Source of the DNA: Phycisphaeraceae bacterium
GTDB lineage: Bacteria; Planctomycetota; Phycisphaerae; Phycisphaerales; UBA1924
Direction of reading: 5' to 3'
NCBI GenBank assembly: GCA_007693965.1
Contig: RECQ01000043.1
Coordinates: forward strand, 1 to 60,855
Length of the DNA: 60,855 nucleotides
Shown: positions 31,559 to 40,329 of the stretch, one piece after another
Layout of the letters: each line of letters begins with the position of its first letter
How positions within the stretch are numbered: the first letter of the stretch is position 1
Made by a program: the position numbers and the translations under genes
The notes under the pieces: generated by a model
Database searches by the model: none
What the model saw: only the letters and a program-made list of their open reading frames with translations
What the model was told of the DNA's origin: nothing

Positions 31559-32697
31559 GCGAGAAAGCGCATTACTTCAAGCTGGGGCTGTTCGTCACCA
31601 TCTCGTCGTTCCTGCTGCTGGCGGTTCTCGCGGCGCTCGGCGCCGGCGCCTTCCTGCAGCGGACGATCCGCGTCGAGACCTACATGGACGAATCGGTGCA
31701 GGGCCTCGACGTCGGCGCGCCCGTGCGCCACCTGGGCGTGACGGTCGGCAGTGTGAGCGCCATCAAGTTCATCAGCGACCGCTACGAGATCCACGCCGGG
31801 GACGACTTCGATCTGGCGCGGATGTCGCGCAACGTGCTGATCGAGATGCGCCTCAGCCACGTGATCGACCCGAAGGGCGACTCCATCAGCGCGCTCGAAC
31901 GCGCCATCGAGAACGGGCTGCGAGCCCGGCTCGGCACGGCGAACCTGATGGGCACGGCGTTCATCGAGCTGGTCTTCGCCGATCCAGTGAGCGCGCCGCC
32001 GATGGCGATCACCTGGACGCCGGAGAACCTCTACCTGCCCTCGACGCGCAGCGTGCTGGGCCAGTTCACGGACACCGTCACCCGCATCGCCCACGAGATC
32101 GAGCAGGCCGATGTGCAGGAGATGATCTCCCGCGCCGGCAACCTGATGAAGAGCCTCGACGAGGGCGTGCAGGGGCTGAACATCAAGGCGATCGAGGACT
32201 CGGCCCTCGCCATGATCGACGAGCTGCGCGACTCCAACCGGCGCGTGCGCGAGATTCTCGACAGCCCCGCCATCGACTCGACGCTGGAAGATCTCGCGGC
32301 CGGCGCCGAAGTCATCCGGCGCCTCACCGGCGGGAGCGAGCAGGATCTCGAGTCGTTCATCGCCGATCTGCCGCGGATCTCGGATCGGATGCGCGCTGCC
32401 GTCGAACAGATCGACGACATCCTCGCCGACGAGCAGACGACGAAGCTGCTGGCTGATCTTTCACGCACCGCCGAGTCCGCTGCGCCCGCGGCGTCGGAGC
32501 TGCGCCGACTGGCCCGCCGCCTCGACACGCTGCTCGCCGCGCAGCAGCAGGACATCGACACCATCATGGCAAGCCTGCGCACCGCGCTGGAAAGTTTCTC
32601 CAAGCTCGCCGAGGACGCGTCGGCCAATCCATCGCGCCTTCTCTTCGGCGACCCGCCGCCCCGAACCGACATGCAACCCTCCGGAGGAGGACGCTGA
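31555..32697 (+). CDS. mlaD: MCE-domain lipid-binding protein MlaD (second set)
   Basis: The 380-aa product has one N-terminal helix (LGLFVTISSFLLLAVLAALG) and an MCE domain (residues ~38-150: ESVQGLDVGAPVRHLGVTVG, GLRARLGTANLMGTAFIELV). A long helical C-terminal half follows (EIEQADVQEMISRAGNLMKS and further) that may form a tube across the periplasm. The extended insertion in the MCE domain (IKFISDRYEIHAGDDFDLAR) recalls the PqiB/YebT-type segment. The ATGA overlap with mlaF fixes the start. Confidence 0.9.
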   Translation: MSEKAHYFKLGLFVTISSFLLLAVLAALGAGAFLQRTIRVETYMDESVQGLDVGAPVRHLGVTVGSVSAIKFISDRYEIHAGDDFDLARMSRNVLIEMRLSHVIDPKGDSISALERAIENGLRARLGTANLMGTAFIELVFADPVSAPPMAITWTPENLYLPSTRSVLGQFTDTVTRIAHEIEQADVQEMISRAGNLMKSLDEGVQGLNIKAIEDSALAMIDELRDSNRRVREILDSPAIDSTLEDLAAGAEVIRRLTGGSEQDLESFIADLPRISDRMRAAVEQIDDILADEQTTKLLADLSRTAESAAPAASELRRLARRLDTLLAAQQQDIDTIMASLRTALESFSKLAEDASANPSRLLFGDPPPRTDMQPSGGGR

Positions 32698-33374
32698 TGC
32701 GACTTTCACAGATTCTTCACACGCCGCTCGCCATCGCGATCACCCTCGGCGCGATCGCGCTGCTGCTCTGCGGCTGCTCGCTCAACCGGCCCTACCAGGA
32801 GAAGGAGCGCTTCGGCCTTAACCTCGGCGATGTGCAGCGGGCCTCGACGACGCACGCCGGCGCCTTGGCGGTCGAGCGCGTGCGCATCGCAGCGCCCTTC
32901 AGCGGGCATCAGTTCGTCTACCGCACCGGCGACGAGCGCTACCGGGTCGACTATTTCAACGAGTTCGTCACGCCGCCCGAGGCGCTGCTCTCCGGCGCCC
33001 TGGAGCGGGCCCTCGCCGATGCGCGAATCCACGAGACCATCGTCGGCCCCGGCAGCCGCGTGGAACAGATCCGCCGCCTCGAAACCTCGGTGACCTACCT
33101 CGCGGGCGACGTCAGCGTCCAGGGCGAGCCTCGCGCCGTCGTCCGCGCCCGATTCCTGCTCATCGACGAGTCCGGCGCTGCGCCCGCCGTCGTCGGCGAC
33201 TGGGTCTTCCAGGCGAGCGAGCCGATGCCGAGCGCCACCCCCGAAGAGCTGGCCGCGGCCTTCGGGCGCGCCTTCACCGACATCGCGAATCGACTGATTC
33301 GCGCCATGGATCGCGGCTACGCCGAGTCGTACAGCTCAATCTCAGCCATTCCCGAGCGCACTGCGCACGAATGA
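32697..33374 (+). CDS. Outer-membrane lipoprotein of MCE transporter (PqiC/ABC_trans_aux-like)
   Basis: The 225-aa product has a lipoprotein signal ending in LLLCGCSLNRPYQ. The body looks like the ABC-type transport auxiliary/PqiC family: AGALAVERVRIAAPFSGHQF, VYRTGDERYRVDYFNEFVTP, PPEALLSGALERAL, and a VRARFLLIDES strand. Such lipoproteins receive lipid from the MCE protein at the outer membrane. Its ATG overlaps the mlaD stop by one base, completing the operon. The last 33 bp overlap the convergent iron-transport ATPase gene. Confidence 0.8.
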   Translation: MRLSQILHTPLAIAITLGAIALLLCGCSLNRPYQEKERFGLNLGDVQRASTTHAGALAVERVRIAAPFSGHQFVYRTGDERYRVDYFNEFVTPPEALLSGALERALADARIHETIVGPGSRVEQIRRLETSVTYLAGDVSVQGEPRAVVRARFLLIDESGAAPAVVGDWVFQASEPMPSATPEELAAAFGRAFTDIANRLIRAMDRGYAESYSSISAIPERTAHE

Positions 33375-34079
33375 GCTTTCCGGATTTTCGGCGAAGTGGT
33401 CCGGTGCGCCCTCCTGAACGATGCGCCCGTCAACCAGCGCGACAACGCGATCTGCGATCCGCAGCGCCTCGGCCGGGTCGTGCGTCACGTGCAGCGTAGC
33501 GGCGTTCATCCGTTTCGCGACATCGCGCAGCGTCGCCGCGAGCGAGCGGCGCAGCGGCGCATCGAGCTGGCCCAGCGGCTCGTCCAGTAAAAGCAAACGA
33601 GATCCGCCCGCCAGCGCCCTCGCCAGCGCCAACCGCTGGGCCTCGCCGCCGGAGAGCTGCGCCGGCCTGTGGTCGGCCCTGGCCGTGATTCCCACGATCT
33701 CGAGGAGCCGATCCGCCTCCGCGCTCCGCGCCTCCCGGCGCACGCCGCGCCAACGCAGAACCGCCAGCATGTGCTTGCGCGCGCTCAGGTGGGGCCACAG
33801 CGCCGGGCTCTGCGTGATCATCCCGATCTTCCGGCGCTCCGGCTGCACGAACCGGCCCGCGCCCGATTCGCTCCACACCTCGTCGCCCCAGCGCACGGCG
33901 CCGGCGCCGGGCCGGACAAGCCCTGCTGCGCAGCGCAGCAGCGTGCTCTTGCCGGATCCCGACGGGCCGATGATCGCGATGTGCTCACCCGGCGCGGCGG
34001 TGAGCGACACGCGATCCAGCGCTGTGACCGCGCCGTAGCGAACACCGATCGATTCAATTCGCAGGCCTGCATCAGGCAT
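33342..34079 (-). CDS. Ferric-iron-type ABC transporter ATPase
   Basis: The 245-aa product is an importer ATPase: Walker A GPSGSGKS, Q-loop MITQSPALWPHLSARKHM, signature LSGGEAQRLALARAL, Walker B LLLLDEPLGQLDAP, and HVTHDPAEALRIAD. It lacks the C-terminal TOBE domain found in longer FbpC/PotA proteins. It is the last gene of a substrate-binding, permease, ATPase unit, so it probably energises ferric-iron uptake; thiamine or another substrate is possible. Confidence 0.85.
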   Translation of the reverse strand: MPDAGLRIESIGVRYGAVTALDRVSLTAAPGEHIAIIGPSGSGKSTLLRCAAGLVRPGAGAVRWGDEVWSESGAGRFVQPERRKIGMITQSPALWPHLSARKHMLAVLRWRGVRREARSAEADRLLEIVGITARADHRPAQLSGGEAQRLALARALAGGSRLLLLDEPLGQLDAPLRRSLAATLRDVAKRMNAATLHVTHDPAEALRIADRVVALVDGRIVQEGAPDHFAENPESSFVRSALGNG

Positions 34080-34111
34080 CGAGAAGGGTCCTTGGTCGCG
34101 GGCGAGCAGGG

Positions 34112-35659
34112 TCAGAGGCTGCGGAGAGACCTGCGGAACAGAAGCAGGAACAGGATCAGCGGCGCCGCGGTGGTGAGGGAGAGAATCAGCGCCAGCGCGG
34201 CCGTCTCATCCGAGCGGGCAAACACGATATTCGAGTACAGGTGAAACGTCAGCGACGACTGACCGGCGCGGAGCATGATCAGCGTGTCCAGCTCCCTGAG
34301 TGTGAAGCAGAACGACACGCACCACGCGCCGATCACAGGAGTCATCGTGAGCGGGATCGCGATGCGCCAGAGCCGGGCCAGGGGGCCGGCGCCCGCGAGT
34401 CTGGCCGCGTCGAAGGCGCCTCGGTCCAGTCGCTCGGCGGCGCCGGATGTCAGCAGCAGCGTGATCGGAAGGTAGCGGCCCACCATGGCGATGAGCACAA
34501 CGCCGACGCCCACATAGATCGCGTCGAACGCCGGCCGGTTCCACGCCCGGATGAGGCCCACTCCGTAGAAGAGCGCCGGTGTCGCCAGAGGCAGCGCGAT
34601 GAGCAGATCCAGCAGCCAGGGGCGGCGAAGCCGCAGAGTCAGCGCCGCGAGCGGCGCGCTCAGCGCCGTCATGATGGTCGCGGCCAGCGCGCCCGCCAGC
34701 AGCGTGAACCCGATGCGCGGCCGCGCGATCACGAACTGCTCATGAAGCACGCCGAACGACCCGGTCTTCCACGCGAGGGCGCCGAATGGCAGGACGGTCC
34801 CCGCGAAGACGATCGTCAGTGCGAACAGAAAAGCCGGCGCTCGCCACGCCCCGAGCGACAGCGGCGCCGCGGCCTGATGACGGGCGCCGACCGCAGCGCC
34901 CAGACGGCGCCGGGCCCGCAGCGCGATCGCAAGCGCAACGAGGCACAGCGCCACCCCCGGAAGCGTCGCCCCCGCCACCGCCCCCGAACGGCCCACCATG
35001 TGCAGCGTGTACAGCGCATCGGCGTAGACGGTCACCTTTGCGCCGACGGAAGTGAGAAAATCCGCAACTGCGAAGTCGCTGAGCAGAAAGACCAGCGCGA
35101 AGGCGCTGCCGATCAGCCCCGCGGGCAGCGCCTGCCGCAGGTCGTCCAGGAAGACAAGTCGGCGGCCGCCGATCAGTCGCATCGTCTCGCTGTGCTCACG
35201 GCCCACCTGCCGCAATGCGATCGCCGCGGCCAGTGTGATCAGCGGCGTGAATGAGATGACATACACCAGCACGATCGCGGGCAGTCCGCTCAGCCGAAGC
35301 ATGCCGAACCACGAGAGGGCGTGCACGAGTGGTGGAAGGAAGAGCGGCAGCGGCGTGATCGCGAGCATCAGCCGGCGCAGCGGCAGATCGGCGCGTGTCA
35401 GAAGCCAGCCCTGCAGCAGCCCCAGCGGCAGCGCGATCGCCAGCGTCGCTCCGGCGATCCCGATCGACAGCCCGAAGCGGCGCCACAGCAGGCCCTCCAG
35501 CAAGACACCAATCGCCCGCCCCGGATCTCGGAGAAGGTCGGAGAAAGCAAGCAGCACGGGCCAGACGCCCGCGACGAACGCCCCCAGCAGCGCGGCCGCG
35601 ATCGCCACGCCGACCAGGGCCCGCTCCAGCCCGCCGGCAGGCGCAGAGACGTTCTTCAC
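34112..35659 (-). CDS. Ferric-iron-type ABC transporter permease (two fused modules)
   Basis: The 515-aa product has about twelve helices in two homologous halves, as in FbpB-type permeases. The two EAA-like loops are ETMRLIGGRRLVFLDDLRQA (around residue 165) and DAARLAGAGPLARLWRIAIP (around 430). The GTG start overlaps the stop of the binding-protein gene (GTGA), and the ATPase gene starts 32 bp downstream. It is located in the inner membrane. Confidence 0.85.
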   Translation of the reverse strand: MKNVSAPAGGLERALVGVAIAAALLGAFVAGVWPVLLAFSDLLRDPGRAIGVLLEGLLWRRFGLSIGIAGATLAIALPLGLLQGWLLTRADLPLRRLMLAITPLPLFLPPLVHALSWFGMLRLSGLPAIVLVYVISFTPLITLAAAIALRQVGREHSETMRLIGGRRLVFLDDLRQALPAGLIGSAFALVFLLSDFAVADFLTSVGAKVTVYADALYTLHMVGRSGAVAGATLPGVALCLVALAIALRARRRLGAAVGARHQAAAPLSLGAWRAPAFLFALTIVFAGTVLPFGALAWKTGSFGVLHEQFVIARPRIGFTLLAGALAATIMTALSAPLAALTLRLRRPWLLDLLIALPLATPALFYGVGLIRAWNRPAFDAIYVGVGVVLIAMVGRYLPITLLLTSGAAERLDRGAFDAARLAGAGPLARLWRIAIPLTMTPVIGAWCVSFCFTLRELDTLIMLRAGQSSLTFHLYSNIVFARSDETAALALILSLTTAAPLILFLLLFRRSLRSL

Positions 35660-36699
35660 TGGAACCGCTCGTCCAGTTCGATCATTCGCTGCTCAACCTC
35701 GGCGCCGATGCGCGCGAAATCGACCGGCATCGCGACGAACTCGTCGACGCTCAGCACATCGTCCGGCCTTGAGACACCGGGTTTGAGAGGAATGTGCCCA
35801 CGCTGGTGGTGCGCCAGGATCTCCTCCGCCCGCTCGGAGAGGAGGAAGTCGATGAGCAGCCGGGCGTTCTCAGGATTCGGCCCGCCACGGATCCGCGCGA
35901 CTGTGTTGGGAATCACCAGCGCTCCGATTCCATCCTGATCGGGATAGATCGCGTCGACCGGCCTGCCCTCGTTCTTCACGAGCCGGTAGTCCGACGTATC
36001 CGTAAACCCGAAGTGGATCCGGCCCTCTCCCACGAGCTGGGCGAGGCGGCCGTTGCCGGGAGGCAGGTGGCACTCGTTCTCTTTCACGCCGGCGAGAAAT
36101 CGCTCCGTCTCGTCATCTCCGATGACGTGGTGCAGGGCGGCGATGTGCGTGAGCGTCGTGCCGGTGACGGGGCGGACGATCGCGCCCTTGCCTCGCCAGC
36201 GAGGATCGACGAGGTCCCACATCGAGGTTGGACGATCCTCCTCCGGAACCAGATCTGTGTTGACGATCAAGACGCGAGCCCGGGCCGCGAAGCCGAACCA
36301 GTACCCGTCCGGATCGTTGAACTGCGACGGGATCAGCGCCGCATTCGCCGGCGCCGGCTCCAGCCGCTCCAGGACGCCCTCGCCCTTGAGGCGCTCGGTG
36401 TTCGCGGTCTCGGAGTTCCAGAAGACATCGGCGCGGGGGCGATTCCGCTCCTCGATCAGTGTGCGCACGAGTCCGACCGTCTTGTCGCGCTCGGTGTCCG
36501 CCTGCAGCACCACGCGAACGCCGGTCTCTTCTTCAAAGGCGACGATGACGGCCCGTGCGGCGGGTTCGTTGAGCGAGGTGTAGAGCACGACCTCGCCGGC
36601 GCCGTCGTCCCGGCCGCCGCAACCGATTGCGTGCGCCAGGAACACCGCAGTCAGCACGATGAGTGCGGCGGGAACTCGATATCTGCATGATGCTTGCAT
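35656..36699 (-). CDS. Ferric-iron-type ABC transporter substrate-binding lipoprotein
   Basis: The 347-aa product has a lipoprotein signal ending in AHAIGCGG. The fold motifs are those of family-1/iron-binding proteins: EVVLYTSLNEPAARAVIVAF, RADVFWNSETANTERL, SMWDLVDPRWRGKGAIVRPV, and GFTDTSDYRLVKNEGRPVDA. A paired tyrosine as in FbpA iron sites is not obvious, so the ligand could be a chelate. ATG at 36699 is chosen because AGGAG lies 8 bp upstream; a GTG two codons earlier is too close to it. A promoter lies at 36733-36760. Confidence 0.85.
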   Translation of the reverse strand: MQASCRYRVPAALIVLTAVFLAHAIGCGGRDDGAGEVVLYTSLNEPAARAVIVAFEEETGVRVVLQADTERDKTVGLVRTLIEERNRPRADVFWNSETANTERLKGEGVLERLEPAPANAALIPSQFNDPDGYWFGFAARARVLIVNTDLVPEEDRPTSMWDLVDPRWRGKGAIVRPVTGTTLTHIAALHHVIGDDETERFLAGVKENECHLPPGNGRLAQLVGEGRIHFGFTDTSDYRLVKNEGRPVDAIYPDQDGIGALVIPNTVARIRGGPNPENARLLIDFLLSERAEEILAHHQRGHIPLKPGVSRPDDVLSVDEFVAMPVDFARIGAEVEQRMIELDERFQ

Positions 36700-36732
36700 A
36701 TCCACGGCTCCTGTACAGATGTTCTCGAACTT

Positions 36733-36760
36733 ATTATGAACCCGTTGCGCACGCCGTCAA
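36733..36760 (-). promoter_or_regulatory. Promoter of the iron-transport operon
   Basis: On the minus strand TTGACG (36755-36760), a 16-bp spacer and CATAAT (36733-36738) form a good sigma-70-type promoter, giving a leader of roughly 30 nt. No Fur box is evident. Confidence 0.55.
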
Positions 36761-36766
36761 GAACAC

Positions 36767-36772
36767 TACACT
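36767..36772 (+). promoter_or_regulatory. -10-like TACACT, leaderless spacing
   Basis: TACACT ends 7 nt before the xseA ATG at 36780. A TATTAT at 36732-36737 is an alternative -10. Confidence 0.35.
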
Positions 36773-36779
36773 CCCCGTC

Positions 36780-38336
36780 ATGCCCCCCCGCCCCCGGCGC
36801 GACAGACCGCTCTTCGACCCGTCGCGCATGACCGGCGCGAAGGAGGCCGCGCCGGCGAAGAAGGGCGCCCATGAACAGCTCACCGTCTCCCAGCTCAACG
36901 GCCTGATCGATTCGGCGCTCAAGGACGGCCTGCCGCCGACGCTGCGCGTGGTCGGCGAGATCAGCGGCCTGAGCGATCGCACGCACTGGTACTTCTCGCT
37001 GAAAGACGCGGAGGCCGTCGTCTCCTGCGTCATGTTCGCCTCCGATGTGCGCAAGATGGTTGATGCGGGCGTGCGGCCTGTCGATGGCATGCAGGTGGTG
37101 GCGACGGGGCGCATCGAGCATTACGCCCGGCAGGGGCGGACGCAGCTCTACGTGCGCTCCATGGCGCCCGTCGGCGCGGGCGCCCTCGACGCCAAGCTCC
37201 GCGCCCTCATCGAAGAGCTGCGCGGGCTCGGCTGGCTCGATGAAGACCGTAAGAAGCCCATCCCCCCCTTCCCGCGCCGCATCGCGCTCGTCACCTCGAA
37301 GACCAGCGCCGCCTGCCAGGACGTCCTGAAGACGATGAGCCAGCGCTTCCCCGCGGTGGATGTGCTGCTGGTCGATGTGCGCGTGCAGAGCGACCCGCCC
37401 ACACGTTCCGCGGCAGAGATCGCGCGCGCCATCGCGAAGCTCTCAAAGCAGCACAAGCGGCTGGGCGTGGACGCGATCGTCCTCACCCGGGGCGGCGGCT
37501 CGCTGGAAGACCTGTGGGCCTTCAACGAGCGTGTGGTGGCGGAGGCGATTCTCGCGTGCGAGATTCCCGTTGTCGCCGCCATCGGCCACGAGACGGACAC
37601 GACCATCGCCGAACTGGTCGCCGACCTCCGCGCCTCGACGCCGACGCAGGCGGCGATGCGCGTCACCCCCGACAAGGCGGCGCTGGCCGAGCAGCTCGAA
37701 CGCTCCGAGGCGAGGCTGTCGCTGGCCCTGCGCCGGCGCGTGGAGCGCGAGGGCGAGCGCGTGCGCGCCATCGCGCGGCATCCCCACTTCACCAACCCCG
37801 GCGCCCGGATCGACAGGGCCCGCGAGCAGGTGGACGGTCTGGAGCGCCGCCTGAACCACAGCGCCCGGGCCCGCGTGAGCGCCGCCTCGATGCGTCTGGA
37901 GCGGCTGAATGGGCGTCTGGGCGCCCAGCGGCCGGAGGCCGTCTACGCCGCCCGCGGCGCCCTGCTCACCGAACTCCGCAGCCGCCTGGGCCACGCGGTG
38001 CGCGAACGTCTGCGCGTCTTCGACCCCGCCGGCGCCGAGCGTTCACTGGCGCGGGCGTGGAGCGGGCGGATGCGCATCGAGTCGACGCGCATCGCCGACC
38101 TGGAGCGCACGCTGCACGCGGTCGGCCCGACGAGCGTGCTGCAGCGGGGGTATTCGATCACGGTGACGCCGAAGGGGGCGGTCATCCGCTCGGCGTCGGA
38201 TGTCCGCTCCGGCGAGGTGGTGGAGACGCGGCTGGGGGATGGATCATTCCGCTCGGTCGTGGATGGGGCCGGCCGCGGTCAGAGGAAACGAAAGAGCCGG
38301 AAGGATGCGCCGGACCAGATGGATCTGTTTCGGTAG
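36780..38336 (+). CDS. xseA: Exodeoxyribonuclease VII large subunit
   Basis: The 518-aa product has the N-terminal OB-fold (LTVSQLNGLIDSALKDGLPP, VVGEISGLSDRTHWYFSLKD) and the catalytic core (ALVTSKTSAACQDVLKTMSQ, VLTRGGGSLEDLWAFNE, IPVVAAIGHETDTTIAELVA). A coiled-coil region and a C-terminal VLQRGYSITVT segment complete it. It degrades single-stranded DNA to oligonucleotides with XseB, whose gene follows. A basic, proline-rich N-terminal extension of about 35 residues precedes the OB-fold. The start at 36780 has no Shine-Dalgarno. Confidence 0.95.
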   Translation: MPPRPRRDRPLFDPSRMTGAKEAAPAKKGAHEQLTVSQLNGLIDSALKDGLPPTLRVVGEISGLSDRTHWYFSLKDAEAVVSCVMFASDVRKMVDAGVRPVDGMQVVATGRIEHYARQGRTQLYVRSMAPVGAGALDAKLRALIEELRGLGWLDEDRKKPIPPFPRRIALVTSKTSAACQDVLKTMSQRFPAVDVLLVDVRVQSDPPTRSAAEIARAIAKLSKQHKRLGVDAIVLTRGGGSLEDLWAFNERVVAEAILACEIPVVAAIGHETDTTIAELVADLRASTPTQAAMRVTPDKAALAEQLERSEARLSLALRRRVEREGERVRAIARHPHFTNPGARIDRAREQVDGLERRLNHSARARVSAASMRLERLNGRLGAQRPEAVYAARGALLTELRSRLGHAVRERLRVFDPAGAERSLARAWSGRMRIESTRIADLERTLHAVGPTSVLQRGYSITVTPKGAVIRSASDVRSGEVVETRLGDGSFRSVVDGAGRGQRKRKSRKDAPDQMDLFR

Positions 38337-38409
38337 GAAGAAGAGAGGCATCAGGCACTTGGCGCCGGGCATCAGTCTTTGAGGTTTGGACGATTGGGGT
38401 GTTTCGGAG

Positions 38410-38415
38410 TAGTTT
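38410..38415 (+). promoter_or_regulatory. Weak -10-like TAGTTT before xseB
   Basis: TAGTTT ends 6 nt before the GTG of xseB; it fits only the TANNNT pattern. Confidence 0.2.
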
Positions 38416-38421
38416 GCATCT

Positions 38422-38676
38422 GTGAGCAAGAAGACTTCCGTCAAGAAGAAGGTCGATGAGGATCTGGACGAGATCGGCTTCGAGGAGGCCGTGCAGCGTC
38501 TGGAGCAGATCATCGATCGGATCGAGCGGGGCGAGGTGCCGCTGGAGGAGTCGCTGCGCGAGTATGAGCGTGGCGTGGCCCTGGTGCGTCGCTGCCGCGG
38601 CATCCTGGACCGGGCCGAGCAGCGCGTGCGCGAGCTGACCGAGAAGCCGGGGACGGAAGAGGAAGCCCCCTTCTGA
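38422..38676 (+). CDS. xseB: Exodeoxyribonuclease VII small subunit
   Basis: The 84-aa product shows the XseB signature: IGFEEAVQRLEQIIDRIERG, EVPLEESLREYERGVALVR, and CRGILDRAEQRVREL. It pairs with XseA, encoded 85 bp upstream. A lysine-rich N-terminus precedes the core. The start is a GTG without a clear Shine-Dalgarno. The stop codon overlaps the ATG of the prepilin peptidase gene by one base (TGATG). Confidence 0.93.
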   Translation: MSKKTSVKKKVDEDLDEIGFEEAVQRLEQIIDRIERGEVPLEESLREYERGVALVRRCRGILDRAEQRVRELTEKPGTEEEAPF

Positions 38677-40187
38677 TGGCGCCCGTCCTGGCAGACTCGC
38701 TGCGGATGCTCCAGATCTGGGGCGCTTCGATGGGCCTGCTCTTCTTCTTCGCGCTGGGCGCGGTGGTGGGCTCGTTCATCAACGTGGTGGTGTATCGCCT
38801 GCCGCGGGGGATGAACATCGTCGTTCCCTCATCGCGGTGCCCGGCGTGCGGCACGAGGCTTCGGTGGCGGGAGAATTTTCCCGTGCTCGGGTGGATCGCG
38901 CTGCGCGGCCGCTGCCGATATTGCCGCACGAAGATCTCGCCGGAATACCCGCTGGTCGAGTTCGCCGTCGGACTCTTGTACGCGCTGCTCTTCGCCATGT
39001 GGTTCATGCAGCCGTCGGTGATCGAGCTGCTGGGCGTGGGCATCGAGACGCTGCGTCCCGACTGGGCCCGCGAGTCGCTCACGCACGTCTGGCCCATGTT
39101 CCTGCTCATGCTGATCCTGGTGGGGTCGCTGGTGGCGATGACGCTGGTGGACGCCAAGACCTTCACGATCCCGCTGGCGCTGCCGTGGATCGCCGTGGCG
39201 GCGGGGCTGGTGATCCATCCGGCCCACGCGATGTGGCTGGACGCGACCCGGGACGGCCTGACGCGCTCGCCGCACCTGTGGACGATTCCGACGCCCGGCA
39301 TGGCGATGCTCGGCGCGGCCCTCGGCGCGACGGCGGGGCTGATCATCGCCAACCTGCTGCTGTGGCGGGGCGTGCTCAAGCCCAGCTTCAGCGATTACGC
39401 GGAGTGGGAGAAGGAGGCGGAGGCGAAGCTGGCGCAGCTTGAGAAGGAGAAGTCCCCCGCGCCGACGCCGGGGGAGTCGAAGAAGATGTCGCTGGGTCCG
39501 ATCCTGTGGCGCACCGCGCTGCTCACCGGCCCCGCCATCGCGCTGATGCTGCTGGGCTTCACGCTGGGCCACGAGATCCACCGCCCCATGGAGGGCATGC
39601 TCTTCGGCATGCTGCTGGGGCTGCTGATCGGGCTGATCCTGCGTCGCCTGGCGCCGAGTCCGGAGCAGGAGAGCGAGGACCCGATCTGGATTCAGTACCC
39701 GCACGCGCGGCGCGAGGTGCTGCGCGAGTGTGTCTTCCTGGCGCCCTGCCTGCTGCTGGGCGCGCTGGGCTGGCTGATCGGAGACGTGCTGATCGACCCC
39801 GAGGCGACGGCGCCGCTGTGGCTCTCGGCGCTGGGCGGCTCGCTGCTGGGCATGCTGGCGGGAGGCGGGGCGGTGTGGGCGGTGCGCATCCTCGGCTCGC
39901 TCGCCTTCGGCAAGGAGGCGATGGGGCTGGGCGATGTACACCTGATGGCGGCGGTGGGCGCCTGCCTGGGGTGGATCGACCCCCTGCTCGCCTTCTTCCT
40001 GGCGCCCTTCTTCGGCATCGGCGGGGCGCTCCTGAGCGGGGTGCTCTCGGGCGTCTTCCGGCGGGCCGGATCGGCGCTGCCCTACGGGCCCTATCTCGCT
40101 GCGGCGACGCTGCTTGTCATCTACGCCCGCCCGCTCTTCGAGGCGGCGCTGACGATGCTCGCACACCAGCCGGTGAACCTGCCCTGA
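38676..40187 (+). CDS. Prepilin peptidase (A24 family), enlarged
   Basis: The product is 503 aa, against about 250-290 for usual PilD/GspO. The N-terminal methyltransferase-type region has GSFINVVVYRLPRGM and the zinc cysteines CPAC and CRYC. The two catalytic aspartates are in TLVDAKTFTIPLAL and MGLGDVHLMAAVGA. Between them lies an extra stretch of about 270 residues with a hydrophilic coiled segment (EWEKEAEAKLAQLEKEK) and several additional helices. It cleaves and N-methylates type IV pilin-like and pseudopilin precursors at the inner membrane. It is the only candidate in the window to process the pilin-like domain encoded at 57927-59186. Confidence 0.88.
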   Translation: MAPVLADSLRMLQIWGASMGLLFFFALGAVVGSFINVVVYRLPRGMNIVVPSSRCPACGTRLRWRENFPVLGWIALRGRCRYCRTKISPEYPLVEFAVGLLYALLFAMWFMQPSVIELLGVGIETLRPDWARESLTHVWPMFLLMLILVGSLVAMTLVDAKTFTIPLALPWIAVAAGLVIHPAHAMWLDATRDGLTRSPHLWTIPTPGMAMLGAALGATAGLIIANLLLWRGVLKPSFSDYAEWEKEAEAKLAQLEKEKSPAPTPGESKKMSLGPILWRTALLTGPAIALMLLGFTLGHEIHRPMEGMLFGMLLGLLIGLILRRLAPSPEQESEDPIWIQYPHARREVLRECVFLAPCLLLGALGWLIGDVLIDPEATAPLWLSALGGSLLGMLAGGGAVWAVRILGSLAFGKEAMGLGDVHLMAAVGACLGWIDPLLAFFLAPFFGIGGALLSGVLSGVFRRAGSALPYGPYLAAATLLVIYARPLFEAALTMLAHQPVNLP

Positions 40188-40222
40188 TCCTCCCTGAGAG
40201 CGGGGAACACCGGCGTGATCGC

Positions 40223-40257
40223 TTGACAATCACTGCGTTTTTCGTTTGCATTGTCAA
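40223..40257. promoter_or_regulatory. Inverted repeat TTGACAAT...ATTGTCAA
   Basis: Two 8-bp perfect inverted arms (40223-40230 and 40250-40257) are separated by 19 bp. The left arm contains a consensus -35 (TTGACA), while the -10 position is poor (TTGCAT). This may be a promoter with an operator for the OmpA-like gene. Confidence 0.4.
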
Positions 40258-40329
40258 AACTCGCTCGCGGCCGGAGGTCGCGCCGATACAGCAGTAAACC
40301 CCGATCGATCGCTCACGGAGGCTCAGCGA

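Noticed and set aside
36721-36760. Fur box in front of the iron importer
   Set aside because: A GTTC...GAAC inverted pair is present, but there is no 19-bp AT-rich Fur-like palindrome.
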